The translations under genes were made by a program, and so were the position numbers. Of a stretch of 64,000 nt of DNA, positions 43,510 through 52,334 are shown piece by piece. The DNA is from Anaerolineae bacterium. Lineage in GTDB: Bacteria; Chloroflexota; Anaerolineae; B4-G1; SLSP01. The stretch is taken from the NCBI GenBank assembly GCA_016931185.1, contig JAFGFI010000485.1:33557-97556 (forward strand), given 5' to 3'. The stretch's first letter is position 1. Each line of letters opens with the position of its first letter. The notes beneath the pieces were generated by a model. It saw only the letters and a list, made by a program, of their open reading frames with translations. It did no database searches and was not told where the DNA came from.

Positions 43510-44481
43510 TTAGCTGTACCCATGATAAGGCTTAAACATTTCTCCGACACTGCGACCTTCATGCACGCGGTTAATCACCCCAGAGAGCAAAGGAGCTACA
43601 GAAAGAATCGTTATCTTAGGTAACAATTTGAACTTTTCATGAGGAATTTCTATAGAGTTCGTTGTTACAATTTCAGTAATGGGCAACTGCCCCAATCGCT
43701 CGGCTGCATTCCCGGAGAGTACCGGGTGTACAAAACAACAATACACATTGCGCGCACCGTAGTCATACAAGAGTTGTACTGCGTTAACCAATGTCCCCCC
43801 CGTATTAACTTCATCATCCACAATAATGGCATCTTTGTCCTTGACGTCCCCGATAACAGTCAACGCACTGGAGAATTCCCCGGTACGCCGTTTTTCAATA
43901 AACGCCACGGGGAGGGATAACTCCATCGCAAAGTTACGTGCCTTCTTTGCAAACCCTAAATCTGCCGCCACCACCACAGCCTCATCAAGATTTTTCTCGC
44001 GCATATAGTCCGCCAATAGGGGAAATGCCGTCAGAGTATCACCCGGAATACTAAAAAATCCCTGGATCTGCCCCGCATGCAAATCCAACGTTATATAACG
44101 GTCCGCCCCCGCGACTTGAATCATATCAGCAACCAGCCGCGCAGTAATAGGTACGCGCGGCTGATCCTTTTTATCTGAACGAGCATAAGCCAAATAAGGA
44201 ATAACGGCTGTAACTCGCCCCGCAGAAGCACGTTTTAGGGTATCAATAAAAATCAATAACTCCATCAAATTATCGTTGACCGGCGAAGAAGTCGTTTGCA
44301 CAATAAAGGCATCCTGACCTCGTACACTTGAGTGCAAGCGCACGAAAATATTCTCATTGGCAAATTTTATAACATCACATCCCCCTAAAGGTACCATAAG
44401 CCGCGAACTAATTTCTGATGATAGGCTCTGGCATCCTCGACCGCTATACAACACAATATCTCCATATCCAAAAATAGCCAA
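43510..44481 (-). CDS. prs: ribose-phosphate pyrophosphokinase
   Basis: The product of about 323 residues makes PRPP from ribose 5-phosphate and ATP for nucleotide, His and Trp synthesis. It has the ATP segment RSDKKDQPRVPITARLVA, DLHAGQIQGFF, the flexible-loop KKR-like region (EKRRTGE) and the PRPP loop VDDEVNTGGT (usually VDDIVDTGGT). TTG 44481 is preferred, with AGGAGG 6 bases upstream; the frame continues 7 codons further. It is the last gene of a minus-strand run that also carries the phosphatase-like and zinc-ribbon genes. Confidence 0.92.
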   Translation of the reverse strand: MAIFGYGDIVLYSGRGCQSLSSEISSRLMVPLGGCDVIKFANENIFVRLHSSVRGQDAFIVQTTSSPVNDNLMELLIFIDTLKRASAGRVTAVIPYLAYARSDKKDQPRVPITARLVADMIQVAGADRYITLDLHAGQIQGFFSIPGDTLTAFPLLADYMREKNLDEAVVVAADLGFAKKARNFAMELSLPVAFIEKRRTGEFSSALTVIGDVKDKDAIIVDDEVNTGGTLVNAVQLLYDYGARNVYCCFVHPVLSGNAAERLGQLPITEIVTTNSIEIPHEKFKLLPKITILSVAPLLSGVINRVHEGRSVGEMFKPYHGYS

Positions 44482-44513
44482 TTCCCCCCTCCTCACAATC
44501 AATAACCCATCAT

Positions 44514-45137
44514 TCAGGTATCATTTGTCATTTTTAAATGGCATGTGACATTCATCTTGACCAACGTAAAAAATTCCCCATCAAAATCAAGTAAATTAAA
44601 TGACCCTATCTCCTGACACAAATGCCAAAAGTGGGCATTATCCAACCCCAGAGCTTCTAATAACAACAGACGATTTACGACGGTGTGCGAAACAATAACC
44701 ACAGTATCATTCTGATGTCGATCTACAATTTCATGCAAAGCTCCCCGAACACGCAAGCGTACTGAATCCAACATCTCCCCACCAGGAATTGGAGCAAGGT
44801 GCGGTTGAGCATACCACAATCGCAACGCTTGTGACCAACGGGCCTCAATCTCTACTGGTGTCAAGCCTTGCCACGCGCCATAGTCAATATCTAAAAAACC
44901 AGGATGACTGCGTTCATGCAACATAAAACGATTCCCAATCACTTCCGCCGTTTGCCGCGCGCGACGCAGAGGACTGCAATATACAGCATCGGGAGTCCAA
45001 GCGGATCGAATATAGCTTTCTAATGCCCCTGCTTGCGCTATACCAGTTGCATTAAGTTCCACCTGAGCACGCCCCTGGAAGCGTCCATCACGACTCCAAT
45101 CTGTTTCCCCATAATGTGCTAAAATCAAATGCATCAT
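44514..45137 (-). CDS. histidine-phosphatase family protein with altered catalytic motif
   Basis: The 207-residue protein has the phosphoglycerate-mutase-like fold: SPLRRARQTAEVIG, then DYGAWQGLT and VVIVSHTVVNRLLL. The hallmark RHG near the N-terminus reads HYG (LILAHYGETDW), so the phospho-accepting histidine is replaced by tyrosine. The second active-site His and the SPLRR arginine remain. It may be a pseudo-enzyme or use another chemistry. The first of two adjacent ATGs (45137) is chosen, with AGAGGG upstream. It follows the zinc-ribbon gene by 10 bases. Confidence 0.88.
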   Translation of the reverse strand: MMHLILAHYGETDWSRDGRFQGRAQVELNATGIAQAGALESYIRSAWTPDAVYCSPLRRARQTAEVIGNRFMLHERSHPGFLDIDYGAWQGLTPVEIEARWSQALRLWYAQPHLAPIPGGEMLDSVRLRVRGALHEIVDRHQNDTVVIVSHTVVNRLLLLEALGLDNAHFWHLCQEIGSFNLLDFDGEFFTLVKMNVTCHLKMTNDT

Positions 45138-45147
45138 AACATCCCTC

Positions 45148-45756
45148 TTATTTCTGTAACGTAGCACCGCAATTGACACACAGCGAAGCCAAAGCATCAT
45201 TCAAAAAACCACAACGGTTACAAATCATCGGTTGCACTTCAGTCAATGGGGCACGACATGCCTGACAATTAGCAGCTCCTATCTCATTGGGGGTGCCACA
45301 ATACGCGCAAATCGGTTTCTGCAACATTTGTGCTGCGCCTCTTCCACTGCCACTGCTCTGACAATAATCCTCCACAGCCTGCCAAAGCTCAGTACGCAGA
45401 TTCAGCCAGCGCACATTACGCGCTACATCATCAATTTCTCCTAATAACCGTCGCGGATTTAACCAAGCTTTCACTCCCGTCTTAGCGAGATCTGCCAAGA
45501 CACCCAACGATTTCTGTTCACTCATAGCTACCACAACACCGGTATCTGAAGTGACAATCTGCACCGTCACCGACATCGTGGGATCCTGATGTTCCACACG
45601 ACGACTCTGCACCTGAACAATAGCTCCTCCCTCCTGCTCCCGCATCCAGCGCGCTTGCGTCTCTCCAGCATCAAAACGCAAGACTAAGGCACGAGCCATA
45701 TCCTCAGGATCAACCTTACCATGGTAAGCGCGCTGCTCCACTCTCTGTTGATTCAT
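45148..45756 (-). CDS. double zinc-ribbon protein
   Basis: The 202-residue protein has an unassigned N-terminal domain (about 1-135) and two C-terminal zinc ribbons, ICAYCGTPN...CQAC (about 149-167) and ICNRCGFLN...CVNCG (about 178-197). GGGAGG precedes the ATG. The N-terminal part, with segments such as MARALVLRFDAGETQARW, is not recognised. It may be a protein-interaction or membrane-associated adaptor; no function is claimed. Confidence 0.8.
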   Translation of the reverse strand: MNQQRVEQRAYHGKVDPEDMARALVLRFDAGETQARWMREQEGGAIVQVQSRRVEHQDPTMSVTVQIVTSDTGVVVAMSEQKSLGVLADLAKTGVKAWLNPRRLLGEIDDVARNVRWLNLRTELWQAVEDYCQSSGSGRGAAQMLQKPICAYCGTPNEIGAANCQACRAPLTEVQPMICNRCGFLNDALASLCVNCGATLQK

Positions 45757-45838
45757 ATTCCTCCCTACTCCTCAGACAAACCAAAATGCCCTGCGATTGA
45801 AAATATAGGCGCAAGGTTAGCTTTCTAAAGACAATCGC

Positions 45839-46108
45839 TCACCCAAGTTGAACAAAATCCTCTGCCGGTAATACAAATGCAATCGCCCTGTGTTCACCGG
45901 GGTGTTCGGGCTCATTGCAATTTTCTTTAATGAGAGAAAACACCTTATCTAAAGCATTCTCTTCTACCCCAATCAACAGCGTCACTCTACCCCGACGCAA
46001 AAATCCTCCAGTACTGGCAATACGGGTCACACGAAAATCTTTCTCGACCAGCGCATCAGAAACAGCAAAGGCATCAGAATCTTTTACAATAGCAATAATA
46101 AGCTTCAT
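45839..46108 (-). CDS. cyclic-di-AMP receptor (DarA/PstA type)
   Basis: The 89-residue protein is a PII-like signal protein that binds cyclic-di-AMP. Diagnostic segments are KLIIAIVKDSDA, FRVTRIASTGGFLRRG and TLLIGVEENALD, which match the nucleotide site (Thr/Arg and GGF loop). GAGGTGAT precedes the ATG. It lies 11 bases after a diverged paralogue and is probably co-transcribed with it. Confidence 0.92.
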   Translation of the reverse strand: MKLIIAIVKDSDAFAVSDALVEKDFRVTRIASTGGFLRRGRVTLLIGVEENALDKVFSLIKENCNEPEHPGEHRAIAFVLPAEDFVQLG

Positions 46109-46119
46109 CTGTTATCACC

Positions 46120-46461
46120 TCACAGTTGTACGAAACGTTCGACAGGCAGAATAAAAGCAGTAGCTCCCCCCACACGCGCCTCGATCATCATAGGATACCC
46201 CGGTGCCATAGCAAATTCAACGCCCATCGGCACGTAACGTGTGCGACTTGGGCAATTTTGGCGCACTAATGAAAAAAAGAGTGGCAACTGGGCTTCGGGC
46301 ATTCCTACCAACAAGGTCACCAATGCATCGTGCAAAAATCCGCCCACTGCATCTACAATGGTTACAGGCAAGCCACTACGATTCAACGCCTGAATCAAAC
46401 TACGGGATTGACTCCCATCTACAATAGTAATCGCCATACGGTTAATCACTTCATCTTGCAT
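46120..46461 (-). CDS. diverged cyclic-di-AMP-receptor paralogue
   Basis: The 113-residue protein has the same fold order as its neighbour: MAITIVDGSQSRSLIQAL, VTIVDAVGGFLHDALVTLLVGMPEAQL and a C-terminal FILPVERFVQL. The TR-x-x-STGGFL nucleotide motif is reduced to VDAVGGFL, and the loop between strands is longer. It probably does not bind cyclic-di-AMP in the usual way, and may form mixed trimers with its neighbour; that is inference. AGGAGGAGATT precedes the ATG. Confidence 0.85.
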   Translation of the reverse strand: MQDEVINRMAITIVDGSQSRSLIQALNRSGLPVTIVDAVGGFLHDALVTLLVGMPEAQLPLFFSLVRQNCPSRTRYVPMGVEFAMAPGYPMMIEARVGGATAFILPVERFVQL

Positions 46462-46557
46462 AATCTCCTCCTAACCCAGGAAAATTGAAATTCAGCATCA
46501 TCCCCTCCCGGAAAATTACGATATTATCTATCAAACAGTTCTTTTCAGATAGTCAAG

Positions 46558-46586
46558 TTGCAAGTATGCGTTTCTTTGATTATAAT
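46558..46586 (+). promoter_or_regulatory. promoter of trmI
   Basis: TTGCAA (46558-46563), 17 bases, then a perfect TATAAT (46581-46586). Predicted leader of about 50 bases to ATG 46645. Confidence 0.65.
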
Positions 46587-46644
46587 CCCTTTGTTTTGAT
46601 TAGAAAAGCTAAAAGAATCTTATACGCAGGTAAAATTAAAAACC

Positions 46645-47487
46645 ATGAAAGATCTAACATCTTCTCCCCATCAACCACAAACCGACGATGTTGCAAACTC
46701 AAATACAAAATCCGGCATCCTACGCGCCGGCGACATTGTGTTGATCGTCAGCCGAGACAAACGTGAGTTCTTTGTACGTCTTGAACCAGGAAAGCAATTT
46801 CAAAATCACCAAGGGGTACTAGAACATGACAATCTCATTGGTCAAAAATGGGGAGCAACGGTAGAATCACATTTAGGATATGCGCACCTTCTTCTTCCTC
46901 CCTCCTTGGAACAACTCATACGCAACATCAAACGCAATACCCAAATCATCTATCCAAAAGAAATCGGTTATATTCTGATGAAAATGAATATCGGACCCGG
47001 CACACGTGTACTCGAAGCAGGTACAGGAAGTGGTGGGTTAACCCTGGCTTTAGCTCGTATGGTAATGCCGTATGGACACGTCTACACTTACGAAGCACGG
47101 GAAGACATACAGTCAATTGCCATCAAAAATATCGAAAATTTTGGGTTGACGGAATTCGTTACCTTCAAACTTAGAGATATTGAGACTGGTTTTGATGAAT
47201 GTAATATAGACGCGCTATTCCTCGATGTGCGCGAACCGTGGCTTTACCTAGACCACGTCCACGCGGCTCTCAAAGGCGGCGGCTTCTTTGGTGCATTGCT
47301 TCCCACAACCAACCAGGTCGCCGATTTATTATATTATATGCAATATCAAGATTTTGGTTTTATTGAGGTTGAAGAGCTGTTCTTGAGGGCGTACAAACCG
47401 ATACCACGCCGGCTGCGCCCCACAGATCGTATGATAGCCCACACGGGGTATCTTGTCTTCGCCCGCGCCCTGTTACATCAAGATTAG
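46645..47487 (+). CDS. trmI: tRNA (adenine-N1)-methyltransferase (m1A58)
   Basis: The 280-residue protein methylates A58 in the tRNA T-loop using SAM. It has an N-terminal beta domain (GDIVLIVSRDKREFFVRLEPG), the family segment IIYPKEIGYILMKMNIGPGTRVLEAGTGSGGLTLALA (SAM-binding motif I included), VYTYEAREDI, the acidic LDVREPW (normally D-P/L-P-x-W) and ALLPTTNQV. Length is normal with a roughly 25-residue N-terminal extension. It has a good promoter and stands divergent to the cyclic-di-AMP receptors. Confidence 0.93.
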   Translation: MKDLTSSPHQPQTDDVANSNTKSGILRAGDIVLIVSRDKREFFVRLEPGKQFQNHQGVLEHDNLIGQKWGATVESHLGYAHLLLPPSLEQLIRNIKRNTQIIYPKEIGYILMKMNIGPGTRVLEAGTGSGGLTLALARMVMPYGHVYTYEAREDIQSIAIKNIENFGLTEFVTFKLRDIETGFDECNIDALFLDVREPWLYLDHVHAALKGGGFFGALLPTTNQVADLLYYMQYQDFGFIEVEELFLRAYKPIPRRLRPTDRMIAHTGYLVFARALLHQD

Positions 47488-47490
47488 GTT

Positions 47491-47518
47491 TTGACATTCA
47501 CTTGAAAACTGCTATTAT
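47491..47518 (+). promoter_or_regulatory. promoter of the Thr/Pro-rich anchor gene
   Basis: A consensus TTGACA (47491-47496) with TATTAT (47513-47518) after 16 bases. Confidence 0.55.
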
Positions 47519-47541
47519 TGCAAATACCCATTGGGGGAAAA

Positions 47542-48162
47542 ATGGAAAATCTTCGTAAACAGAAACCCATTTATACTGTCTTGATCGCGATTATTGTTGC
47601 TACAATTCCCTGTTATTGTCTGGGGTTTGTAGCTCTAGCTGTGCGTCCCACCCCTGTTGCCCCGACTGCTACTCCGACCGCAACTTCTACCCCGGCCCCC
47701 GACGCAACTCATACACCTTATCTGGTAGGTCCTGGCACTGAAGGCCCTCAACGAACACTTCAACCTACCCCCACACAATGGACACCGCCAACACTAACGC
47801 CCACGCCCATCCCGAGTGAGACCGCTGTCGCCTCTGCAACTCCCACAGCTACCTCCTTCCCCACAAGCACACCTGTCGCTGAAGAGACAACAACACCTAC
47901 TTCTACACCTACGGCCTCCCCAACCGAGACACCAACAGCAAGCTCTACACAACCGCCGGCGACGCGACCTATGCCTCCCACACTAACGCCTACACAGGAA
48001 GTGCCTACACCGACAATGACAGAATCGCCGCCCATAACACTTTCCCCTCCACCTCCCACTGAATCCGCCACACATACACCGCTTATCACACCCATCCAAC
48101 CGACACTTACCATTATTGCTCCACCTACTGCAACTTCAGTTATCACATCTACCCAACCCTAA
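47542..48162 (+). CDS. membrane-anchored Thr/Pro-rich (mucin-like) protein
   Basis: The 206-residue protein starts at ATG 47542 with GGGGG upstream. One membrane helix (about 10-33) is followed by about 170 residues rich in Thr, Pro, Ser and Ala, with many TPT/TPTATS units and no recognisable folded domain. It could be a glycosylated spacer or stalk on the cell surface, or a remnant that lost its C-terminal domain. Similar linkers occur in the DUF3048 protein and the 25995 protein. Confidence 0.75.
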   Translation: MENLRKQKPIYTVLIAIIVATIPCYCLGFVALAVRPTPVAPTATPTATSTPAPDATHTPYLVGPGTEGPQRTLQPTPTQWTPPTLTPTPIPSETAVASATPTATSFPTSTPVAEETTTPTSTPTASPTETPTASSTQPPATRPMPPTLTPTQEVPTPTMTESPPITLSPPPPTESATHTPLITPIQPTLTIIAPPTATSVITSTQP

Positions 48163-48207
48163 TTCATTGCTATCATACTGCACATCACCAATCTAAAAGG
48201 AGGTTTT

Positions 48208-49293
48208 TTGGATACCCTAACTCTGTTGAAAACACTCACGACATCTCCTGGGCCATCTGGACGGGAAACAACTGCTCAGAAAATTCTTCAAATGCAATGG
48301 GATTCCCTAGCGGATGAAGTTCACACAGATGCAATGGGCAATCTCATTGCGCTGCAACGTGGGCAAGGCACAGCACCTCGTCCCTCAGTGATGGTTGCCG
48401 CGCATATTGATGAAATTGGCTTAATAGTCACCGGTATTGAGGGCGAGTTCTTACGCATACACGCCATCGGTGGAATAGACCGGCGCGTGTTATTAGGTTT
48501 GGAAGTTATAGTTCATGGACAACGCCCTTTACCCGGTATCATCGGCGCCCGCCCTCCTCATGTACTTCCCCCAGAAGAACGCGACAAAATATTACCGTGG
48601 AAACAAATTTTTGTTGATGTAGGGCTTCCGGCTGAAGAAGTGAAAACACTGGTGCGTGTAGGGGATCACGTGACCCTTGAACGTGATCTGGTCGAACTAC
48701 AAGAAGGATTAATTGCCGGTAAGGCTTTGGACAATCGTGCTTCTGTGGCCGCAGTCACCATAGCCTTAGAATTATTAACCCACAGGCAACACACCTGGGA
48801 TTTTTACGCAGTTGCTACCGTACAGGAAGAAGTAGGGACGAAAGGAGCCATCACCAGTGCCTATAATCTCATCCCGCAACTTGCAGTAGCGCTGGATGTC
48901 ACTTTTGCCACTCAGCACAACGATAGTCAGACTGGCACTTTCGAGTTGGATAAAGGTCCCACAATAGGTATTGGACCGAACTTCCACCCGCAGGTGGTCG
49001 CCAGGCTCAAAAACACAGCCGAAACTGAAGAAATCCCCTACCAACTTGAGCCGGTGCCGGGACATAGTGGCACCGATGCGTGGAGCATCCAGGTTGCCCG
49101 TGCAGGAATTCCTACTGGGCTGCTATCAATTCCAGTCCGCTATATGCACCAACCAGTTGAGACAGCCGCACTGCGTGACATTGAACGAACCGGACGTTGG
49201 TTAGCAAGTTTCATCGCGGGATTAGAAGAGGATTTCTGTCCGCGATGGGAAGATGATGATGTGGAAGATAATACGGACATGGAAGGGGACTAA
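48208..49293 (+). CDS. M42-family aminopeptidase, first of three
   Basis: The 361-residue protein starts at TTG 48208, which is fixed by AAAGGAGG 5 bases upstream. It is a TET-type M42 dinuclear metallo-aminopeptidase: AAHIDEIG (His ligand), KALDNRA (bridging Asp), VQEEVGTKGA (catalytic and metal Glu), ALDVTFAT (Asp) and PVRYMHQPVE (His). Cytoplasmic and probably dodecameric, it degrades peptides. The next two genes are paralogues 4 and 14 bases apart. Confidence 0.92.
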   Translation: MDTLTLLKTLTTSPGPSGRETTAQKILQMQWDSLADEVHTDAMGNLIALQRGQGTAPRPSVMVAAHIDEIGLIVTGIEGEFLRIHAIGGIDRRVLLGLEVIVHGQRPLPGIIGARPPHVLPPEERDKILPWKQIFVDVGLPAEEVKTLVRVGDHVTLERDLVELQEGLIAGKALDNRASVAAVTIALELLTHRQHTWDFYAVATVQEEVGTKGAITSAYNLIPQLAVALDVTFATQHNDSQTGTFELDKGPTIGIGPNFHPQVVARLKNTAETEEIPYQLEPVPGHSGTDAWSIQVARAGIPTGLLSIPVRYMHQPVETAALRDIERTGRWLASFIAGLEEDFCPRWEDDDVEDNTDMEGD

Positions 49294-49296
49294 TTA

Positions 49297-50349
49297 ATGG
49301 ACAAATTCTTGCTCGACACCCTTCATACACTTTCAGACATACCCGGCACTTCAGGAAATGAGACAGAAGTGCGTCAGGCCATTCGCCCCCTGATAACATC
49401 CTATGTGGATGAACAACATACGGATGCAATGGGAAATTTAATCGTGCTTAAGCGCGGAACCAGCAAAGCACCATCCCGTGTCTTGGTCACTGCGCACATG
49501 GATGAGGTTGGCCTGATGGTAGTAGGGTATACCAATGATGGGGCTTTGCGCATCGAATCTATCGGAGGGATCAATGCACAGATTCTTCCCGGATTACAAG
49601 TTTTAGTAGGAAAAGAAGCTCGACCCGGTGTTATTGGATTGCAAGCCATCCATCGCACTAAAGACAATGATTCAACAAATGTTCCCGACATCAAAAGCTT
49701 GGCAGTAGATATCGGTACAAAAGACAAAGAGACTGCTCAAAAACTTGCACCATTGGGAACTCCCATTACCTTTGCAACCCGATTCCGCGACCTGGGAACT
49801 TCCATTACAGGCAAAGCCTTTGATGATCGCGCGGGCTGTGCATTGTTGGCGACACTGCTTCGGGGCGACCCCTATCCCTTTGACCTCTATGGCGCATTTA
49901 CAGTACAAGAAGAAGTCGGACTACGAGGGGCATCAGTAGCAAGCTACACAGCAGATCCGGTTGTCGCCTTTTCACTTGAGGGCACACTGGCCGATGATCT
50001 TCCTAAAGAAGAAAAGGATGTCAGTCCTACTGCCGAACTCGGCAAAGGGCCGGCAATTACGGTCAAGGATCGTTCTTATATCACCCCGCCGCGCTTGTTA
50101 CATCACGTTGTTGAAACGGCTGAAACAGAAGCTATTCCCTATCAGATTAAGCAACCAGGAATCAGCGGCACGGAAGCCGGCGTAACACACCGTGCTCGTG
50201 GCGGTGTTTTAGCTATCACCATTGCAGTTCCCTGCCGCTATATCCATAGCCCAATATCCTTGACGCGGCACAGCGATGTAGAAAATACTCTCGCGTTGAT
50301 CCAGGCATCCCTGGCGCGCCTCGATCCTACAACACTTATAGAAAAATAA
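49297..50349 (+). CDS. M42-family peptidase, second of three, with a Glu for Asp change
   Basis: The 350-residue protein has TAHMDEVG, KAFDDRAG, VQEEVGLRGA and PCRYIHSP as M42 ligands. Where paralogues have an Asp ligand (ALDVT), it has FSLEGTLADD, so the ligand is Glu or is lost; the metal site may differ. AAGGGG inside the end of the first gene precedes the ATG, so the trio is coupled. Confidence 0.9.
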   Translation: MDKFLLDTLHTLSDIPGTSGNETEVRQAIRPLITSYVDEQHTDAMGNLIVLKRGTSKAPSRVLVTAHMDEVGLMVVGYTNDGALRIESIGGINAQILPGLQVLVGKEARPGVIGLQAIHRTKDNDSTNVPDIKSLAVDIGTKDKETAQKLAPLGTPITFATRFRDLGTSITGKAFDDRAGCALLATLLRGDPYPFDLYGAFTVQEEVGLRGASVASYTADPVVAFSLEGTLADDLPKEEKDVSPTAELGKGPAITVKDRSYITPPRLLHHVVETAETEAIPYQIKQPGISGTEAGVTHRARGGVLAITIAVPCRYIHSPISLTRHSDVENTLALIQASLARLDPTTLIEK

Positions 50350-50363
50350 TTGGAGAGATGATC

Positions 50364-51356
50364 GTGAATCTAGAACTCTTACAAAAGTTAACTCAAACCC
50401 CTGGTACTTCTGGCTACGAAGATGAGATTCGCGGGGTTATTTACCAGGAAGTTACCCCCCTTGCCGACGAAATCCGGATTGATCCATTAGGCAGCCTGGT
50501 CGCATATCGTAAAGGACGTGGAGCCAACAATGGGCACAGCAAAAAAATGATCCTGGCAGCCCATATGGACGAAATTGGTGTTATGGTCACACACGTTGAG
50601 GAAAAAGGATACCTGCGTTTCACAGGTATTGGCGGTCTACGTGCAATACATCACATCGGAGGTCGGGTACGCTTCCCGGATGGCACACTCGGTGTTATCT
50701 ACGTTGAACACCGAGATGACGCTACCCAGTCACCCAACCTTAATCATCTCTATGTTGATGTGGGCGCGACCAAACGTGAAGAAGTCCCTTTCGGCGTAGG
50801 CACGCCCGGTGTCTTCGTGGGGCCTTTATTCCAACAAGGAAATCATCTGATCAGCAAGGCAATGGATGACCGTATTGGGTGTTATCTCTTGATTGAAGTA
50901 CTACGCCAGCTCAAAAATCCCCCCCATGACATCTTCTTCGTCTTCACCACGCAGGAAGAGATCACCCTCTCCGGCGCGCGCACTTCAGCATACCGGATTG
51001 ACCCTGATATTGCCATTGCTGTTGACGTAACTGGTACTGGTGATACTCCAAAATCACTACCCATGGATGTTAAATTAGGACAAGGACCAGCCATCAAGAT
51101 AAAGGATGGTGGAATGATTGCACATCCCCAGGTACGCGATATGTTGATCGCAGCCGCCGAGAAAGCAAGCATCCCCTACCAACTAGAAATTTTACTCGGG
51201 GGCACAACGGATGCAATGGCAATGCAACTCGTGCGCGCGGGTGTACCAAGCGGGTGCTTAAGCATTCCCTGTCGTTACATTCACAGTCCCTCAGAAATAG
51301 TGGATATAGCAGATGTTGAGCAGGCTATCCAGGTTCTCTTGACTGCAATAACTTGA
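50364..51356 (+). CDS. M42-family peptidase, third of three
   Basis: The 330-residue protein has AAHMDEIG, KAMDDRIG, TQEEITLSGA, VDVTGTGD and PCRYIHSP. The catalytic Glu pair is kept, but the following VG is replaced by IT. GTG 50364 is preferred, because GGAG lies 8 bases before it; ATG 50358 is only 2 bases from that site. Its stop overlaps the -35 box of the next gene's promoter. Confidence 0.9.
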   Translation: MNLELLQKLTQTPGTSGYEDEIRGVIYQEVTPLADEIRIDPLGSLVAYRKGRGANNGHSKKMILAAHMDEIGVMVTHVEEKGYLRFTGIGGLRAIHHIGGRVRFPDGTLGVIYVEHRDDATQSPNLNHLYVDVGATKREEVPFGVGTPGVFVGPLFQQGNHLISKAMDDRIGCYLLIEVLRQLKNPPHDIFFVFTTQEEITLSGARTSAYRIDPDIAIAVDVTGTGDTPKSLPMDVKLGQGPAIKIKDGGMIAHPQVRDMLIAAAEKASIPYQLEILLGGTTDAMAMQLVRAGVPSGCLSIPCRYIHSPSEIVDIADVEQAIQVLLTAIT

Positions 51357-51381
51357 CGCTTGCTCATTTAACTCATATAAT
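51353..51381 (+). promoter_or_regulatory. strong promoter of the receiver-GGDEF gene
   Basis: TTGACG (51353-51358), 17 bases, then a perfect TATAAT (51376-51381). The -35 box overlaps the stop codon of the third M42 gene. Confidence 0.72.
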
Positions 51382-51451
51382 TGAAGTAAACATAGAGACT
51401 GTAATTTGGACAAACCGGAGCCGAGTAACACCTGTAACAAAGGAGTGAAGT

Positions 51452-52309
51452 ATGGACGGTCGCGTTCTAATTATTGAGGACTATGATGGAAACCGTCAAG
51501 TCCTCCGTAAACATTTTGAAGCCGCGGGTTTTGAGGTCGCTGAATCCAAAAATGGAGAGATAGGTGTCAAAGACGCCATACGGCTGGTACCCCAAGTTAT
51601 TCTGGTTAGTACGAGTTTACCTGATATCTCTGGGACTGAAGTGGCGCGTAGATTGCGTGCATTCACTCGCACTCAACATGCCTTTATTATGTTGTTAGCA
51701 GATGAAGACAGCAACCGGGACAAGCTTTCGGGGTTAGCATTAGGCGTCAATGACTTTATCTTATCGCCCTTTGACCCGGACGAGGTCACATTACGCGTGC
51801 GCAATGCGCTCAGACGCGCGAATATGGCAAATCGTACGGATCCAACTACCGGCCTGCCCGCGGGAATGTTAGTACAAGACCAGCTACGTCGCCTAGTGCA
51901 TAATGCAGAAGGTACCTGGGCCTTGCTACGCTTTCAGGTACGCAATTTGGACCCTTTCCGCGAGGCTTATGGGTTTATGGCTGGTGAGGATCTTTTGCGC
52001 GGTATTGCGCGCATTTTGGCGGAATCCCTGGCACAGGACAACGTAGAAGATGATTTCTTAGGCTACGGTGGTAATGATGACTTTATTGTCATTACCAGCC
52101 CTAAACGTGCTCAGGAGCTGCAAAACGAAGTTTTAGCACACTTTGAGCAAGAAGTCGGATCACATTATGGCTTTTTTGAACGCGAGAAGGGGTATATCGA
52201 AATTGAAGGAAAAGAATACGCCCTAGCCAAATTACATTCGCGTTGCATTACTCCAAAGGATGGCCCTTTTTACGATATCCGGTCTCTGACAGAATCACTC
52301 GCCGGTTAA
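51452..52309 (+). CDS. degenerate receiver plus degenerate GGDEF protein
   Basis: The 285-residue protein has an N-terminal receiver-like domain (about 1-122) and a GGDEF-like domain (about 130-270). In the receiver IIEDYDGNR keeps acidic residues, but the phosphoacceptor position reads LVSTSLPDISG (Ser for Asp) and the conserved Lys reads LSPF. The GGDEF signature reads GGNDDF. Both domains therefore look non-catalytic, though binding of a partner or cyclic-di-GMP is possible. AAAGGAG precedes the ATG and a strong promoter is present. Confidence 0.88.
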   Translation: MDGRVLIIEDYDGNRQVLRKHFEAAGFEVAESKNGEIGVKDAIRLVPQVILVSTSLPDISGTEVARRLRAFTRTQHAFIMLLADEDSNRDKLSGLALGVNDFILSPFDPDEVTLRVRNALRRANMANRTDPTTGLPAGMLVQDQLRRLVHNAEGTWALLRFQVRNLDPFREAYGFMAGEDLLRGIARILAESLAQDNVEDDFLGYGGNDDFIVITSPKRAQELQNEVLAHFEQEVGSHYGFFEREKGYIEIEGKEYALAKLHSRCITPKDGPFYDIRSLTESLAG

Positions 52310-52334
52310 GGGTCTACATAACGTCAGGGGAAAT

